The position numbers and the translations under genes were made by a program. A stretch of 64,000 nt of DNA from Marinobacterium iners DSM 11526 (GTDB lineage: Bacteria; Pseudomonadota; Gammaproteobacteria; Pseudomonadales; Balneatricaceae): NCBI RefSeq assembly GCF_900107855.1, contig NZ_FNRJ01000001.1, positions 555,640-619,639 of the forward strand, read 5' to 3'. Of the stretch, positions 27,491-37,495 are shown one piece after another; the stretch's first letter is position 1; each line of letters begins with the position of its first letter. A model generated the notes under the pieces. That model worked only from the letters and a program-made list of their open reading frames with translations, searched no databases and was not told the origin of the DNA.

Positions 27491-29218
27491 TTAACAGGGC
27501 TGCAGCTGATCCACCATCAGCTGCAGGGTACGCTGACCACGAAACTCGTTCACGTCCAGCCGATATACCAGACGCAGTTTCTGTACCGACTCATTGGGCC
27601 AGCGCAGGGTGTCTACATTGAAGGCGATCGCATCCAGTGCCTGAACACCACCTTCGGGCATCACCACCAGTTTGAGGTGACGCTGACCGACGATACGCTG
27701 CTGCAGCAGATGGAAGCGGCCCTCAAACAGCGGCTCGGGGAAATGGTGCCCCCAGGGGCCGGCGTTGCGCAGAGCCTCGGCCAGCTCCATGCTGAAGGCG
27801 CTTTCCGGCAACTCGCCATCGGTCAGAATGCGCTGGGTCAGATCCTCGGCGTCCAGCTGACGCCTGACCTCGGCATCAAAGGCGTCGCGGAAGGCATCCA
27901 GCTGATCTTCCGCTATGGTGAGCCCTGCGGCCATGGCGTGGCCACCGAATTTCTTCAATAGCCCCGGATGCTTGGCTGCCACGGCATCGAGCCCGTCACG
28001 GATGTGGAAGCCGTTGATGGAACGGGCCGAGCCCTTGACCTCGCCGGCATCACCGGGGGCAAAGGCGATCACCGGGCGATGAACCCGTTCCTTGATGCGG
28101 GAGGCCAGAATGCCGATTACGCCCTGATGCCAGCTCTGATCATACAGGCACAGACCAAAGGGCAGCGCCTGATCATTCAGGCTCAGCTGACCCAGCAACT
28201 CCAGTGCTTGCTGCTGCATCTCCTGTTCGATGCCACGCCGCTCACGGTTGAGATCATCCAGCGACCGGGCCATTTCCAGTGCCCGCTCGTAATCATCCTC
28301 CAGCAGACACTCGATACCGATCGACATGTCTTCCAGCCGCCCCGCCGCGTTCAGTCGCGGGGCGATGGCAAAGCCCAGATCACCGGCCACCAGTCGTTCA
28401 CGGTTGCGCCCGGACACTTCGATCAGCGCCAAAAGCCCGGGGCGTGCCTGTCCGGCACGGATACGCTGCAACCCCTGCCAGACCAGCGCCCGGTTGTTGC
28501 GCTCCAGCGGTACCACATCCGCTACGGTGCCCAGTGCCACCAGATCCAGCAGGCTGGCCAAATTGGGCGCCTGTGCCTTGAACCATCCGCGTTCATGCAG
28601 GGCACGACGCAGCGCGATCAGCACATAGAAAATCACCCCCACTCCACAGGTGGACTTGGCAATGAATTCACAGCCGGGCTGATTGGGATTGACGATGGCA
28701 CTGGCCTCAGGCAGCTCATTACCCGCCAGATGGTGGTCGGTTACGATCACATCGATGCCAAGGGCGTTGGCCCGAGCCACACCCTCAATGCTCGAAATGC
28801 CGTTATCCACCGTAATCAGCAGGCCTGGCTTGTGCACTGCCGCCACATCGACAATTTCGGGGCTCAGGCCGTAGCCATATTCAAACCTGTTGGGCACCAG
28901 ATAATCGACTTCAGCAGCGCCCAGCATGCGTAACCCCAGCATTGCCACCGCAGTGCTGGTAGCCCCGTCGCAGTCGAAGTCACCCACAATCACGATTGAC
29001 TGGCGCTGCTCCAGCGCCTGCACCAATCGTTCCACTGCCGCGGCCATACCTTTCATGCGGTTGTCCGGCAGCAGTTCCTGCAAGCGACGGCCCAGCTGTT
29101 CAGGATCCTCAATGCCACGCGCGGCATACACGCGCGCCAGCACCGGATGCAGAGCCTTCAGGCCCGGGTGGCTAGGGTCAACCTGCAGGGGACGCTGTTG
29201 AATCACCGGTTCAGTCAT
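27491..29218 (-). CDS. recJ: Single-stranded-DNA-specific exonuclease RecJ
   Basis: 575 residues. DHH-superfamily 5'-3' exonuclease of the RecF pathway and mismatch repair. The motifs are GDFDCDGATST (motif I), TDHHLAG (motif III, giving the family name), NPNQPGC, and the DHHA1-type C-terminal domain with GGHAMAAGLTI. It lies 106 bp after the thrC stop, beyond the thrC terminator. Confidence 0.97.
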   Translation of the reverse strand: MTEPVIQQRPLQVDPSHPGLKALHPVLARVYAARGIEDPEQLGRRLQELLPDNRMKGMAAAVERLVQALEQRQSIVIVGDFDCDGATSTAVAMLGLRMLGAAEVDYLVPNRFEYGYGLSPEIVDVAAVHKPGLLITVDNGISSIEGVARANALGIDVIVTDHHLAGNELPEASAIVNPNQPGCEFIAKSTCGVGVIFYVLIALRRALHERGWFKAQAPNLASLLDLVALGTVADVVPLERNNRALVWQGLQRIRAGQARPGLLALIEVSGRNRERLVAGDLGFAIAPRLNAAGRLEDMSIGIECLLEDDYERALEMARSLDDLNRERRGIEQEMQQQALELLGQLSLNDQALPFGLCLYDQSWHQGVIGILASRIKERVHRPVIAFAPGDAGEVKGSARSINGFHIRDGLDAVAAKHPGLLKKFGGHAMAAGLTIAEDQLDAFRDAFDAEVRRQLDAEDLTQRILTDGELPESAFSMELAEALRNAGPWGHHFPEPLFEGRFHLLQQRIVGQRHLKLVVMPEGGVQALDAIAFNVDTLRWPNESVQKLRLVYRLDVNEFRGQRTLQLMVDQLQPC

Positions 29219-29260
29219 AGTGCCATATCAACCTCTGTGACATGCGGGAAGTGCACAAAC

Positions 29261-29290
29261 AAAAAGGCCCGCCGTCAATGCAGCGGGCCC
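29261..29290 (-). terminator. Intrinsic terminator of hom-thrC
   Basis: On the minus strand a GGCCCGC/GCGGGCC stem is followed by five T (then GTTTG). It lies 35 bp after the thrC stop and separates the threonine operon from recJ. Confidence 0.9.
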
Positions 29291-29324
29291 CGTGCCTGGC
29301 CCGAGCGGACCAGGTATGGCAGGC

Positions 29325-30719
29325 TCAGCCGCGGTGGGCGTTATCAGCAATATACTGCTGAACCACGGACAGATCGTTAGCCAGCACTTCAAAGCGCTCG
29401 TCACGCTCGAACAGATCGGCCATATGGGCCGGCAGCTGAGGCGATTCCAGACCCGCTTTGACGACCGGTTCCGGGAACTTAACCGGATGTGCAGTCGCCA
29501 AGGTGATCATCGGCACCGACTTGTCACGCCAGCATTCGCGAGCAGCCTTGACGCCAATCGCGGTATGCGGATCGAGCAGGTAGCCAGTTTCGGCATGCAC
29601 ATCGCGGATCACGTCACAGGTAGTGGCGTCATCAATGGCGTGGCTGTCGAACAGTGCACGCACCTTCTCCCAACGCGCCGGATCCAGCTGCACGGATTCC
29701 TTCTTGAAACGTGCCATCAGATCGGCAATTTCGGCACCGTCACGGCCATAGACATCAAACAGCAGGCGCTCGAAGTTGGAGCTGACCATAATATCCATGG
29801 AGGGTGACAGGGTGTGCACCAGTTCGCCTTTGGACATGTCATTACCGCTGATCACGCGGTGCAGGATGTCGTTGCGGTTGGTGGCGACCACCAGCTGCTC
29901 GATTGGCAGTCCCATCTGCTTGGCCAGATAACCGGCAAAGATATCACCGAAGTTGCCGGTGGGCACCGAGAAGGAGACCGGACGGTGCGGGCCGCCAACA
30001 GCCAGTGAAGCCGAGAAATAGTAGACGATCTGGGCCATGATGCGGGCCCAGTTGATCGAGTTAACAGCACCCAACTTGAGGCCATTGAGGAAGCCCTGAT
30101 CGGCAAAGCTATCCTTCACCATCTCCTGACAGTCATCAAAGTTGCCTTCCAGCGCGATGTTGAACACGTTGTCGGCCTTGATGGTGGTCATTTGACGGCG
30201 CTGCACTTCCGATACACGGTTATATGGATGCAGGATAAAGATATCCAGATGTTTCGAGTGACGGCAGCCTTCGATGGCGGCAGAACCGGTATCACCGGAG
30301 GTGGCGCCCATGATGACCAGACGCTCGCCGCGCTCGGCCAGCACATGGTCCATCAAGCGGCCCAGCAGCTGCAGGGCGAAGTCCTTGAATGCCAGAGTCG
30401 GACCATGAAACAGCTCCAGCACCCACTCATTGGTGCCCAGCTCTTTCAGTGGTGCCACGGCACTGTGGTTGAAACCGGCATAGGTCTCGTCGATCATCCG
30501 CTTCAGATCGGCACCCGTGATGCAGTCATCCACAAACGGCTTGATCACCTTGAAGGCCAGTTCGGCATAGGACAAACCGGCCCAGGAGGCGATCTCGTCA
30601 CGGCTGAAAGTCGGCAGGGTTTCCGGCACATACAGGCCGCCGTCACTGGCAAGACCTGCCAGCAGCACATCCGCAAATTTCAGTTTCGGCGCCTGGCCGC
30701 GGGTAGAAATGTAATTCAT
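29325..30719 (-). CDS. thrC: Threonine synthase
   Basis: 464 residues from the ATG at 30719 (MNYISTRGQAP). It converts O-phosphohomoserine to threonine with PLP; the lysine lies in FHGPTLAFKDFALQLLG, and the phosphate-binding loop is ATSGDTGSAA. It is the long, type II enzyme of gammaproteobacteria and fungi. It follows hom by ten bases in a hom-thrC operon. Confidence 0.97.
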   Translation of the reverse strand: MNYISTRGQAPKLKFADVLLAGLASDGGLYVPETLPTFSRDEIASWAGLSYAELAFKVIKPFVDDCITGADLKRMIDETYAGFNHSAVAPLKELGTNEWVLELFHGPTLAFKDFALQLLGRLMDHVLAERGERLVIMGATSGDTGSAAIEGCRHSKHLDIFILHPYNRVSEVQRRQMTTIKADNVFNIALEGNFDDCQEMVKDSFADQGFLNGLKLGAVNSINWARIMAQIVYYFSASLAVGGPHRPVSFSVPTGNFGDIFAGYLAKQMGLPIEQLVVATNRNDILHRVISGNDMSKGELVHTLSPSMDIMVSSNFERLLFDVYGRDGAEIADLMARFKKESVQLDPARWEKVRALFDSHAIDDATTCDVIRDVHAETGYLLDPHTAIGVKAARECWRDKSVPMITLATAHPVKFPEPVVKAGLESPQLPAHMADLFERDERFEVLANDLSVVQQYIADNAHRG

Positions 30720-30729
30720 TGCTCGTTCC

Positions 30730-32031
30730 TCAATCAGCCAGCAGCTCAACACGGATGCGGATGATCTCACCGAGGATATCCGGCAACGCTTCGATCTCGC
30801 GAATCGCCTCATTCATCATCCGTTCTTCCACCCGCTGGGTCAGCATGATCACCGGCACCTGTGCTTCAGTGGTCTGTTTCTGGATGATCGCTTCGATATT
30901 GATCCCCTTCTCACCCAGAATACGGGTTACATGGGCCAACACGCCGGGGCGCTCCACGGCCTGCAGACGCAGGTAGTAGGCACTGGTAGTTTCCTCCACC
31001 GGAAGAATGGGCGCATCGGACAGCTCGGAGGGCTGGAACGCCAAGTGTGGCACGCGGTTGTCACGGTCAGCGGTCAGGGTACGCACAACATCGACGATAT
31101 CGGCTACAACCGCAGATGCGGTCGCTTCCGCGCCAGCACCCGGACCATAGTAAAGGGTCTGGCCGACTGCATCGCCGTCCACCAGAATCGCGTTCATGAC
31201 ACCGTTCACATTGGCCAGCAGCACATCACGCGGAATCAGCGTCGGGTGGACACGCAGTTCTATGCCCTTGTCGGTGCGACGGGTAATACCCAAATGCTTG
31301 ACACGATAGCCAAGCTCTTCGGCGTATTGCACATCCTGAGGGGTGATTTTGCTGATGCCTTCGGTAAAGGCCTTGTTGAACTGCAACGGCACACCAAACG
31401 CCAGTGATGACAGAATCGTGAGCTTGTGCGCTGCATCGATCCCTTCGACATCGAAGGTAGGATCGGCTTCAGCATAACCCAGCGCCTGTGCTTCCTGCAG
31501 CACGTCAGCAAAGGCCCGACCCTTTTCACGCATCTCGGTCATGATGTAGTTGCCGGTGCCGTTAATAATGCCCGCCAGCCAGTTGATCTGGTTAGCGGCC
31601 AGCCCTTCACGAATCGCCTTGATGATCGGAATACCGCCGGCAACGGATGCTTCGAACGCCACCATCACGTTCTGTTCCTGCGCGGCTTCAAATATCTCGT
31701 TACCGTGCACCGCAATCAGTGCCTTGTTGGCTGTCACGACATGTTTGCCGTTCTCGATGGCGGTCATCACCAGCTCGCGTGCCGTTTCATAGCCACCGAT
31801 CAATTCAACCACGATGTCGATCTCGGGGTTGGTGGCCACTTCAAACACATCAGTAGTCAGCTGCATGCCAGAGGTGTCACAGGCTGGATTCTCGCTGCGT
31901 GTACCGATCTGCTCAATGATGATTTTCCGACCGGCACGCCGGGAAATCTCCTCAGCATTTCGAATCAATACATTGAATGTACCGCCACCAACGGTACCCA
32001 GACCACAGATCCCTACTTTTACAGGTTTCAA
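30730..32031 (-). CDS. hom: Homoserine dehydrogenase
   Basis: 433 residues, monofunctional (no aspartokinase domain). The NAD(P)-binding loop is ICGLGTVGGGT near the N-terminus, and the catalytic region contains AGIINGTGNYIMTEM and EADPTFDVEGIDAAHK. A C-terminal ACT domain (about 350-430, VERPGVLAHVTRILGEKGIN) suggests feedback control by threonine. It feeds homoserine to thrC (and to methionine synthesis). Confidence 0.97.
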   Translation of the reverse strand: MKPVKVGICGLGTVGGGTFNVLIRNAEEISRRAGRKIIIEQIGTRSENPACDTSGMQLTTDVFEVATNPEIDIVVELIGGYETARELVMTAIENGKHVVTANKALIAVHGNEIFEAAQEQNVMVAFEASVAGGIPIIKAIREGLAANQINWLAGIINGTGNYIMTEMREKGRAFADVLQEAQALGYAEADPTFDVEGIDAAHKLTILSSLAFGVPLQFNKAFTEGISKITPQDVQYAEELGYRVKHLGITRRTDKGIELRVHPTLIPRDVLLANVNGVMNAILVDGDAVGQTLYYGPGAGAEATASAVVADIVDVVRTLTADRDNRVPHLAFQPSELSDAPILPVEETTSAYYLRLQAVERPGVLAHVTRILGEKGINIEAIIQKQTTEAQVPVIMLTQRVEERMMNEAIREIEALPDILGEIIRIRVELLAD

Positions 32032-32105
32032 GCCAACACCTCACAGATTGTTCGGTCAGATCAGACAGCCGCCAGCTGGCGGTTAAAAAATGGGCTCCAT
32101 TATAG

Positions 32106-32140
32106 CGAAAAGGCGGGCCATGCACTATGCACGCCCGCCT
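32106..32140 (-). terminator. Intrinsic terminator downstream of dsbC
   Basis: An AGGCGGGC/GCCCGCCT stem with a 14-nt loop and four T on the minus strand, placed 23 bp after the dsbC stop and before hom, so the hom-thrC operon likely has its own promoter. Confidence 0.85.
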
Positions 32141-32162
32141 CGGTATGCCCGGTTTGACCCAA

Positions 32163-32897
32163 TCAGTTCAGTTCCAGCATCTGCTGCAGACGTGCGGCAG
32201 GCACATAGCCGGGCAGCAGTGTGCCATCTTCCAGTACCAGAGCAGGAGTGCCCGTGACACCAACTTTCTGGCCCAGTTCATACTGTGCCTGCACCGGGTT
32301 GTCGCACTCCTGCTGGCTGATTGAATCACCGGCCTTGACTTCATCCATGCGCTCACGACGCTCCTGTTCGTTGCCACACCAGATCGATTCCATTCGGGAG
32401 AAAGTCTTGGACTGGGGGCCGCCACGTGGGAAGGCAAGATAGTTCACCTGCACCCCCATGCGATTCAGTGCCGGCACCTCGTCATGGAGCTTGCGGCAGT
32501 AAGGGCAATCTACATCCGTGAATACGTTGACAGTCGCCTTGATCTCACCTGCCGGCCTGTAGACCACCATATCGGCCTCTTCAACGCCCTGCATTGCAAG
32601 TTGACGGGCTTCGTTGCGTTTCTGTTCAGTCAGATTGACCAGCCCCTGCTCTGTATCCACCCGATACAGCTGCCCTGCCAAAAGGTGCGTGCCCTCACCG
32701 TCGGCGTACAGGGTTTCACCGCTGCTCAGCACCACCTCATACAGCCCGGCCATGGGTGCTGGCTCCACGCTTTGCACCTTAAGCCGACTGTCCACACTGT
32801 TGAGCTGCTGACGGATTTTTTCGGCAGCTTCATCAGCTGCCCAGACCGAGCCCGTGAGTACCAGCATCAGGGCGGAAGTCAGTGTTGTTGATCGCAT
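32163..32897 (-). CDS. dsbC: Periplasmic thiol:disulfide isomerase DsbC
   Basis: 244 residues. Signal peptide ending VWA-AD (residue 20/21), an N-terminal dimerisation domain, then a thioredoxin domain with CPYC (C131 and C134). A second structural disulfide pair sits in IWCGNEQER and QQECDNP. The cis-proline loop is VTGTPALVLEDG. It reshuffles wrong disulfides and is normally kept reduced by DsbD. Gene order xerD-dsbC-hom-thrC matches Pseudomonas. Confidence 0.95.
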   Translation of the reverse strand: MRSTTLTSALMLVLTGSVWAADEAAEKIRQQLNSVDSRLKVQSVEPAPMAGLYEVVLSSGETLYADGEGTHLLAGQLYRVDTEQGLVNLTEQKRNEARQLAMQGVEEADMVVYRPAGEIKATVNVFTDVDCPYCRKLHDEVPALNRMGVQVNYLAFPRGGPQSKTFSRMESIWCGNEQERRERMDEVKAGDSISQQECDNPVQAQYELGQKVGVTGTPALVLEDGTLLPGYVPAARLQQMLELN

Positions 32898-32956
32898 GTA
32901 AACCTCTATTTTCAGGTGAACCGTTTCAGGTAGAACACGAATTCGTTAATTGGTTC

Positions 32957-33886
32957 CTATCCACGTGGATGATGTGTCTGGTGCAGCTGCTGCAGGCGAT
33001 GGCTGGCCACATGGGTATAGATTTGGGTTGTGGACAGATCACTATGGCCCAGCAGCATCTGTACAACGCGCAAATCTGCGCCATGATTGAGCAGGTGGGT
33101 AGCAAAGGCATGGCGCAGCACATGTGGTGAAAGCGGTTTGTCGATCCCGCTTTCAATGGCATAGCGGCGCACCCGGTACCAGAAGGTTTGTCGGGTCATG
33201 GCCTGACCGCGACGACTGACAAACAGGGTTTCTTCCCGCGGGTTGTCGGTCAACAGCGGTCGAGCCTGGTCCAGATAACGCCCCACCCAGTGAAGCGCTT
33301 CATCACCGACCGGTACCAGCCGCTCCTTGTCACCCTTGCCAACCACTCGAATAACGCCAAGCCGACTGTTGATCTGCTCCAGCTGCAGTGATATCAACTC
33401 GGTCACACGCAGGCCGGTCGCATACAGCAGTTCCAGCATGGTTCGATCCCTGAGACCCAGCGGCTCACTCACATCCGGAGCAGCCAGTAGAGATTCCACA
33501 TCCTGTTCGGTCAGGGTTTTGGGCAATGGCCGCCCCATACGCGGATTGTCCAGATTCAGTGTCGGATCCTCGACAATGCGCGCCTCGCGCAACTGGTAAC
33601 GGTAGAACCCACGTAAACAGGAAAGCAGGCGAGAGGTTGAACTGCTGCGCAGCTGCTGTTGCAGGCGCCAGTTCAGATACTGCTGCAAACTGTTTCGACC
33701 CGCCTGCAGCAGGTGCTCACCACGGCTGCTCAACCAGTGCGCATACTGGCGCAGATCGCGCCGATATGAGGCGATCGAGTTATCACTCAACCCCTTTTCC
33801 AGCCACAGACTGTCGAGCCACAGATCAATCTGTTGTTCATCCTCTGCGGCAACGGTTACTGCGGTACAACGACGATCTGCACTCAA
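32957..33886 (-). CDS. xerD: Tyrosine recombinase XerD
   Basis: 309 residues. Chromosome-dimer resolution recombinase acting with XerC at dif. The catalytic residues are R in ATGLRVTELISL, H and R in HVLRHAFATHLL, H in LLGHSDLSTTQIYTH and Y in that same stretch. No in-frame ATG fits: the start is a TTG at 33884-33886 overlapping the upstream stop by four bases (TTGA), with GAGG about eight bases before it. Confidence 0.93.
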   Translation of the reverse strand: MSADRRCTAVTVAAEDEQQIDLWLDSLWLEKGLSDNSIASYRRDLRQYAHWLSSRGEHLLQAGRNSLQQYLNWRLQQQLRSSSTSRLLSCLRGFYRYQLREARIVEDPTLNLDNPRMGRPLPKTLTEQDVESLLAAPDVSEPLGLRDRTMLELLYATGLRVTELISLQLEQINSRLGVIRVVGKGDKERLVPVGDEALHWVGRYLDQARPLLTDNPREETLFVSRRGQAMTRQTFWYRVRRYAIESGIDKPLSPHVLRHAFATHLLNHGADLRVVQMLLGHSDLSTTQIYTHVASHRLQQLHQTHHPRG

Positions 33887-35253
33887 CGCCAGACCTCAGC
33901 CTGCTGAATGCGGTCGTTTTCCAGAGGGTACTCGGCGACACCCTGCTTCAATCTCTGTATGACTCTGACACCCTGCCCGTCAGCATGTACCAGCTGACCT
34001 TCCACATCGTTGCCGAAGTAGGTGAAAATGCGTACAGGAGAGCCCAGATAGGCTGGCAGTTCTGCCAATGGCGTTGGCTGATATCGTTTTATCACCGGCC
34101 GTTTCCGCACCCGTTGTCCTGGAGCTGAACCAGACGCTGCTGCCTGCAGGGCCTCTACGCCGCCCGATAATTCCGCTTCAGCCTCCGCGACGGCTGCGTC
34201 TTCTTCAGGCTCAGCACCAGACTCGATACGACCGGGGTTATCGGCCATAGCCAGCCCCGTCATCAATTCAGGCCAGTTGATGCCATCAAGCGCCAGCGGC
34301 TTACCATTGATGCTGAACTGCAGATTGAGTGACTGCAACACCGTCATCGGATCCTGCATCATCAGTTCGGCAGCACCAACACCACCCACCGGACGCAGAC
34401 TTAAAGCCATGTCAGCGTCTGGCTGCTGCAGGTCAAAATAGGCCGTCAACAGGCTGTCGGGCAGTTCAACCCCACTGGCATTCAGCCATTGAACGAAAAG
34501 CTGCCGGTGCTGCTGCCGATACTCGTCAGGTTTTATACCCGACTCAGCAGCGCAAAAACGATCACGCCGCTGATTATAGCCTTGATCCGCATAGCTGAAC
34601 GAGAGTGTTTCAAGGCGCGCATTGCCGCTGGCCATCATCGGATTCTGCAACTGGCTTGGATCAGCACTAATGGCCATTTCCATGCGCGTTTCAGCCAGGT
34701 CTTGTATATCCACGAACAGGTCAAGATGCACCTTGCGCGCCTGGTTGTCGCCTCGATAGTCCAGGTTGATATCCATCAGCATTTCGCTGAATCCCATCCG
34801 TTTCATGGTATTGATATCAAACTGACGTACATTGCCACACCCCAATGCATTAGGGCTGACATAGAGCGGATTGGATTCAAGCATCAGGTCGGACTGCTGC
34901 TGAGCCATACGGAACAGCTCCGAGTCCAGCCCCTGTCTCATCCGCTTCAAACTGACGTTAAGCTGTTCGGGCGGAGCATCACCACCAAAGAGAAAGAAAA
35001 GAGGGTTACCTGCACGGATACGCACTGCATCGATACTGACAGGTGCATGCATCTGACGGGGCGATATCACCAGATTATTGACGCCAACAGTGCCATCCGG
35101 GTGAGCATAGACGGACCCATAGCTAACTTCAGCAAAAGGTGCCATCTGCTGCGACAATTCATCGGCTTTGCTTTTGACCTGATACCAATAGAAGCCATAC
35201 GAGGCCGCTGCGATCAGTATCAGAACCACCACTCCCGTTCCCAGCTTGCGCAT
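33883..35253 (-). CDS. Membrane-anchored protein of unknown function
   Basis: 456 residues from the ATG at 35253, set by AGGAG. One N-terminal transmembrane helix (about 5-23) anchors a large exported domain. A low-complexity Ala/Glu stretch (EPEEDAAVAEAEAELSGG, about 365-385) and a basic patch (RVRKRPVIKRYQPTPLAELPAYLG) separate the C-terminal module, which ends GNDVEGQLVHADGQGVRVIQR and may be a small beta-barrel. A gene in this place (between rplS and xerD) also occurs in Pseudomonas; its function is not known to me. Two cysteines (GCGN, RFCAAES) could pair in the periplasm. Confidence 0.75.
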   Translation of the reverse strand: MRKLGTGVVVLILIAAASYGFYWYQVKSKADELSQQMAPFAEVSYGSVYAHPDGTVGVNNLVISPRQMHAPVSIDAVRIRAGNPLFFLFGGDAPPEQLNVSLKRMRQGLDSELFRMAQQQSDLMLESNPLYVSPNALGCGNVRQFDINTMKRMGFSEMLMDINLDYRGDNQARKVHLDLFVDIQDLAETRMEMAISADPSQLQNPMMASGNARLETLSFSYADQGYNQRRDRFCAAESGIKPDEYRQQHRQLFVQWLNASGVELPDSLLTAYFDLQQPDADMALSLRPVGGVGAAELMMQDPMTVLQSLNLQFSINGKPLALDGINWPELMTGLAMADNPGRIESGAEPEEDAAVAEAEAELSGGVEALQAAASGSAPGQRVRKRPVIKRYQPTPLAELPAYLGSPVRIFTYFGNDVEGQLVHADGQGVRVIQRLKQGVAEYPLENDRIQQAEVWR

Positions 35254-35337
35254 GGCGACACTCCTGCACCCATTCAGTTTCCGTTCAGAGAAGAATTCTA
35301 GGACCTGACCATACAAATGGCGAGCATCCAGATCAAC

Positions 35338-35367
35338 AAAAAAGGCAGCCACAATGGCTGCCTTTTT
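35338..35367 (-). terminator. Intrinsic terminator of rpsP-rimM-trmD-rplS
   Basis: A perfect 10-bp stem (AAAGGCAGCC) with a 5-nt loop and T-rich flanks on both strands, 25 bp downstream of rplS. It is probably bidirectional. Confidence 0.9.
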
Positions 35368-35391
35368 CTGGATCGTTGGGTGAGGCGTACC

Positions 35392-35748
35392 TCAGCCCAG
35401 CTTTTCCTTGATGCGTGCAGACTTGCCGCTACGCTCACGCAGGTAGTACAGCTTGGCCTGACGTACGTCACCGCGACGCTTCACTTCGATCTGTTCAACA
35501 GTCGGGCTGAAGGTCTGGAAAGTACGCTCAACGCCCACACCGTGGGAGATCTTGCGCACGGTGAAAGCGGAGTTCAGGCCGCGGTTACGCTTGCCCAGCA
35601 CTACACCTTCAAACGCCTGCAGACGGCTACGAGTGCCTTCTACTACGCGTACCTGTACCACTACGGTATCACCCGGTGCAAATGCCGGGATCTCTTTGCT
35701 CATCTGTTCAGCTTCAATCTGCTGAATAATCAGGCTCTTGTTGCTCAT
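35392..35748 (-). CDS. rplS: 50S ribosomal protein L19
   Basis: 118 residues, the usual length. It begins [16 protein letters not shown] and contains [16 protein letters not shown] and [13 protein letters not shown]. It lies at the 30S-50S interface. It is the last gene of rpsP-rimM-trmD-rplS, nine bases after trmD. Confidence 0.98.
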   Translation of the reverse strand: MSNKSLIIQQIEAEQMSKEIPAFAPGDTVVVQVRVVEGTRSRLQAFEGVVLGKRNRGLNSAFTVRKISHGVGVERTFQTFSPTVEQIEVKRRGDVRQAKLYYLRERSGKSARIKEKLG

Positions 35749-35757
35749 CGCTCGCTC

Positions 35758-36516
35758 CTAAGTATTTCTACCGCTGGCCTCCTGGGCCTCGCGGACATAT
35801 TCGCTTAACAACGTCTGCTGCTCGGGGTTCAGATCAATCTTTTGCAGCAGATCCGGACGCCGTTCCCAGGTCCTTCCCAGCTGCTGCTTCAGTCGCCAGC
35901 GCCGAATCTCGGCATGGTTGCCGCTGAGCAACACTGCGGGCACCTGCTGCCCCGCCAGTTCTTCGGGCCGGGTGTAGTGGGGACAGTCAAGCAGACCCTC
36001 AAAGAAGGAATCCTCGGTTGCAGAGTCCTGATGACCGAGTACACCCGGTATCATTCTTGCCACTGCATCCACCATCACCATGGCCGGCAGCTCGCCGCCA
36101 CTGAGGACAAAGTCGCCCAGTGACCACTCTTCGTCAATTTCGCTCTGCAACAGACGCTCATCAATGCCTTCATAGCGTCCGGCCACCAGAATCAACTTTT
36201 CCGCTGCTGCCAGCTCACACACACCCGCCTGATCAAGGCGGCGCCCCTGGGGTGACAGATAGATCACCCGAGCGCCCTCACCGGCGGTTTCTTTTGCAGC
36301 CAGAATCGCATCACGCAACGGCTGCACTTTCATCAGCATGCCAGGGCCACCGCCATACGGGCGATCATCCACTGTGCGATGCCGATCATGGGTGAAGTCG
36401 CGGGGATTCCAGCACTCCACCTGCAGCAGGCCGTTACGAACCGCCCGTCCGGTGATGCCATAGCGGGTAACCGCCTCGAACATCTCCGGGAACAGGCTGA
36501 CGATCCCGAACCACAT
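35758..36516 (-). CDS. trmD: tRNA (guanine37-N1)-methyltransferase
   Basis: 252 residues from the ATG at 36516 ([13 protein letters not shown]), which aligns with the E. coli start; a GTG directly upstream is possible. The SPOUT trefoil knot contains [21 protein letters not shown] and GDFVLSGGE. It methylates G37 of tRNAs to prevent +1 frameshifting. It starts within six bases of the rimM stop. Confidence 0.97.
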   Translation of the reverse strand: MWFGIVSLFPEMFEAVTRYGITGRAVRNGLLQVECWNPRDFTHDRHRTVDDRPYGGGPGMLMKVQPLRDAILAAKETAGEGARVIYLSPQGRRLDQAGVCELAAAEKLILVAGRYEGIDERLLQSEIDEEWSLGDFVLSGGELPAMVMVDAVARMIPGVLGHQDSATEDSFFEGLLDCPHYTRPEELAGQQVPAVLLSGNHAEIRRWRLKQQLGRTWERRPDLLQKIDLNPEQQTLLSEYVREAQEASGRNT

Positions 36517-36519
36517 CAC

Positions 36520-37059
36520 TCAGAAATCCGGATCCCAATCGACCCGCATCAATCCTGAATCAAGATCAACCTCTTTCACCACCTGATCAGGCAGCCAGGG
36601 AATCAAGCGCTGTTCGCGATCAATACTCTCGGCCGTACCCTTCACCACCAGCACGTCATTCGCACCGGTTTCCATCAGGTGACTCACCCGTCCCAGCAAT
36701 ACGCCGGATTCGGTGTAAACCAACAGGTTTTCCAGCTGGCTCCAGTAATACTCACCGGCCTCCAGATCAGGCAACTCAGTCTGGGGCACCATAATCTCGC
36801 GCCCATGCCAGAGCTTTGCCTCTTCCGGAGTATTCACACCGGCCAATTTGGCGATCAGGCCTTTCCCATGGCGTTTGCCAGCTTCCAGCCTGACAGGCAC
36901 TTTCTGCCCGCCTGACTCAACCAGCCATGAGTTGTAGTTCAGTATGTTTTCCATGGGCTCGGTATAGGAATGAATCTTGATCCAGCCCTTGATCCCATAA
37001 GGTGCAGTGAAGCGTCCCAGTACAACCAGGCCTTCCTGTTTTTCACTATTTACTGACAC
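36520..37059 (-). CDS. rimM: Ribosome maturation factor RimM
   Basis: 179 residues with a GTG start. N-terminal beta-barrel (GRFTAPYGIKGWIKI) followed by a PRC barrel (YYWSQLENLLVYTESG to the C-terminus DSGLMRVDWDPDF). It binds S19 and assists maturation of the 30S head. It is placed between rpsP and trmD as in E. coli. Confidence 0.97.
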   Translation of the reverse strand: MSVNSEKQEGLVVLGRFTAPYGIKGWIKIHSYTEPMENILNYNSWLVESGGQKVPVRLEAGKRHGKGLIAKLAGVNTPEEAKLWHGREIMVPQTELPDLEAGEYYWSQLENLLVYTESGVLLGRVSHLMETGANDVLVVKGTAESIDREQRLIPWLPDQVVKEVDLDSGLMRVDWDPDF

Positions 37060-37074
37060 GGCCCGAATCCGACC

Positions 37075-37326
37075 TTACTCTGCTGCCTTGCGTGCTTCTT
37101 TGAGCAGCTGAGCAACACGCTCAGAAGCCTGAGCACCCTTGCCAACCCAGTACTCAACACGTTCCAGGTTAACGCGCAGACGCTCTTCCTGACCACGTGC
37201 AACCGGGTTGAAGAAACCGACCCGCTCGATAAAGCGGCCATCACGCGCATTGCGCGAATCGGCTACAGTGATGTGATAAAACGGACGCTTTTTAGCGCCA
37301 CCACGAGACAAACGAATAGTGACCAT
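37075..37326 (-). CDS. rpsP: 30S ribosomal protein S16
   Basis: 83 residues, beginning [19 protein letters not shown], the signature of S16, followed by [11 protein letters not shown]. It is the first gene of its operon; the promoter must lie in the ~107 bp between it and the hairpin after ffh. Confidence 0.98.
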   Translation of the reverse strand: MVTIRLSRGGAKKRPFYHITVADSRNARDGRFIERVGFFNPVARGQEERLRVNLERVEYWVGKGAQASERVAQLLKEARKAAE

Positions 37327-37433
37327 GCGCTGGACCCCTTTATTTCGCTGGATGGGTTTTAGGATCGCCCATCATTCTTGTTTCTTCGCTTCCCCGGCCA
37401 AACTGCCCAGATAAACGAAGGCCAAACTAAACA

Positions 37434-37463
37434 GGGCGGTGATTTTACGTGAAACCACCGCCC
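37434..37463 (-). terminator. Hairpin between ffh and rpsP
   Basis: GGGCGGTG/CACCGCCC stem with a 14-nt loop, 33 bp after the ffh stop. On the minus strand it is followed by CTGTTTAGTTT, a poor U-tract, so termination may be partial. Confidence 0.6.
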
Positions 37464-37495
37464 GTTGAAAGCAAAAAGATCAGTTTTTAATCAGC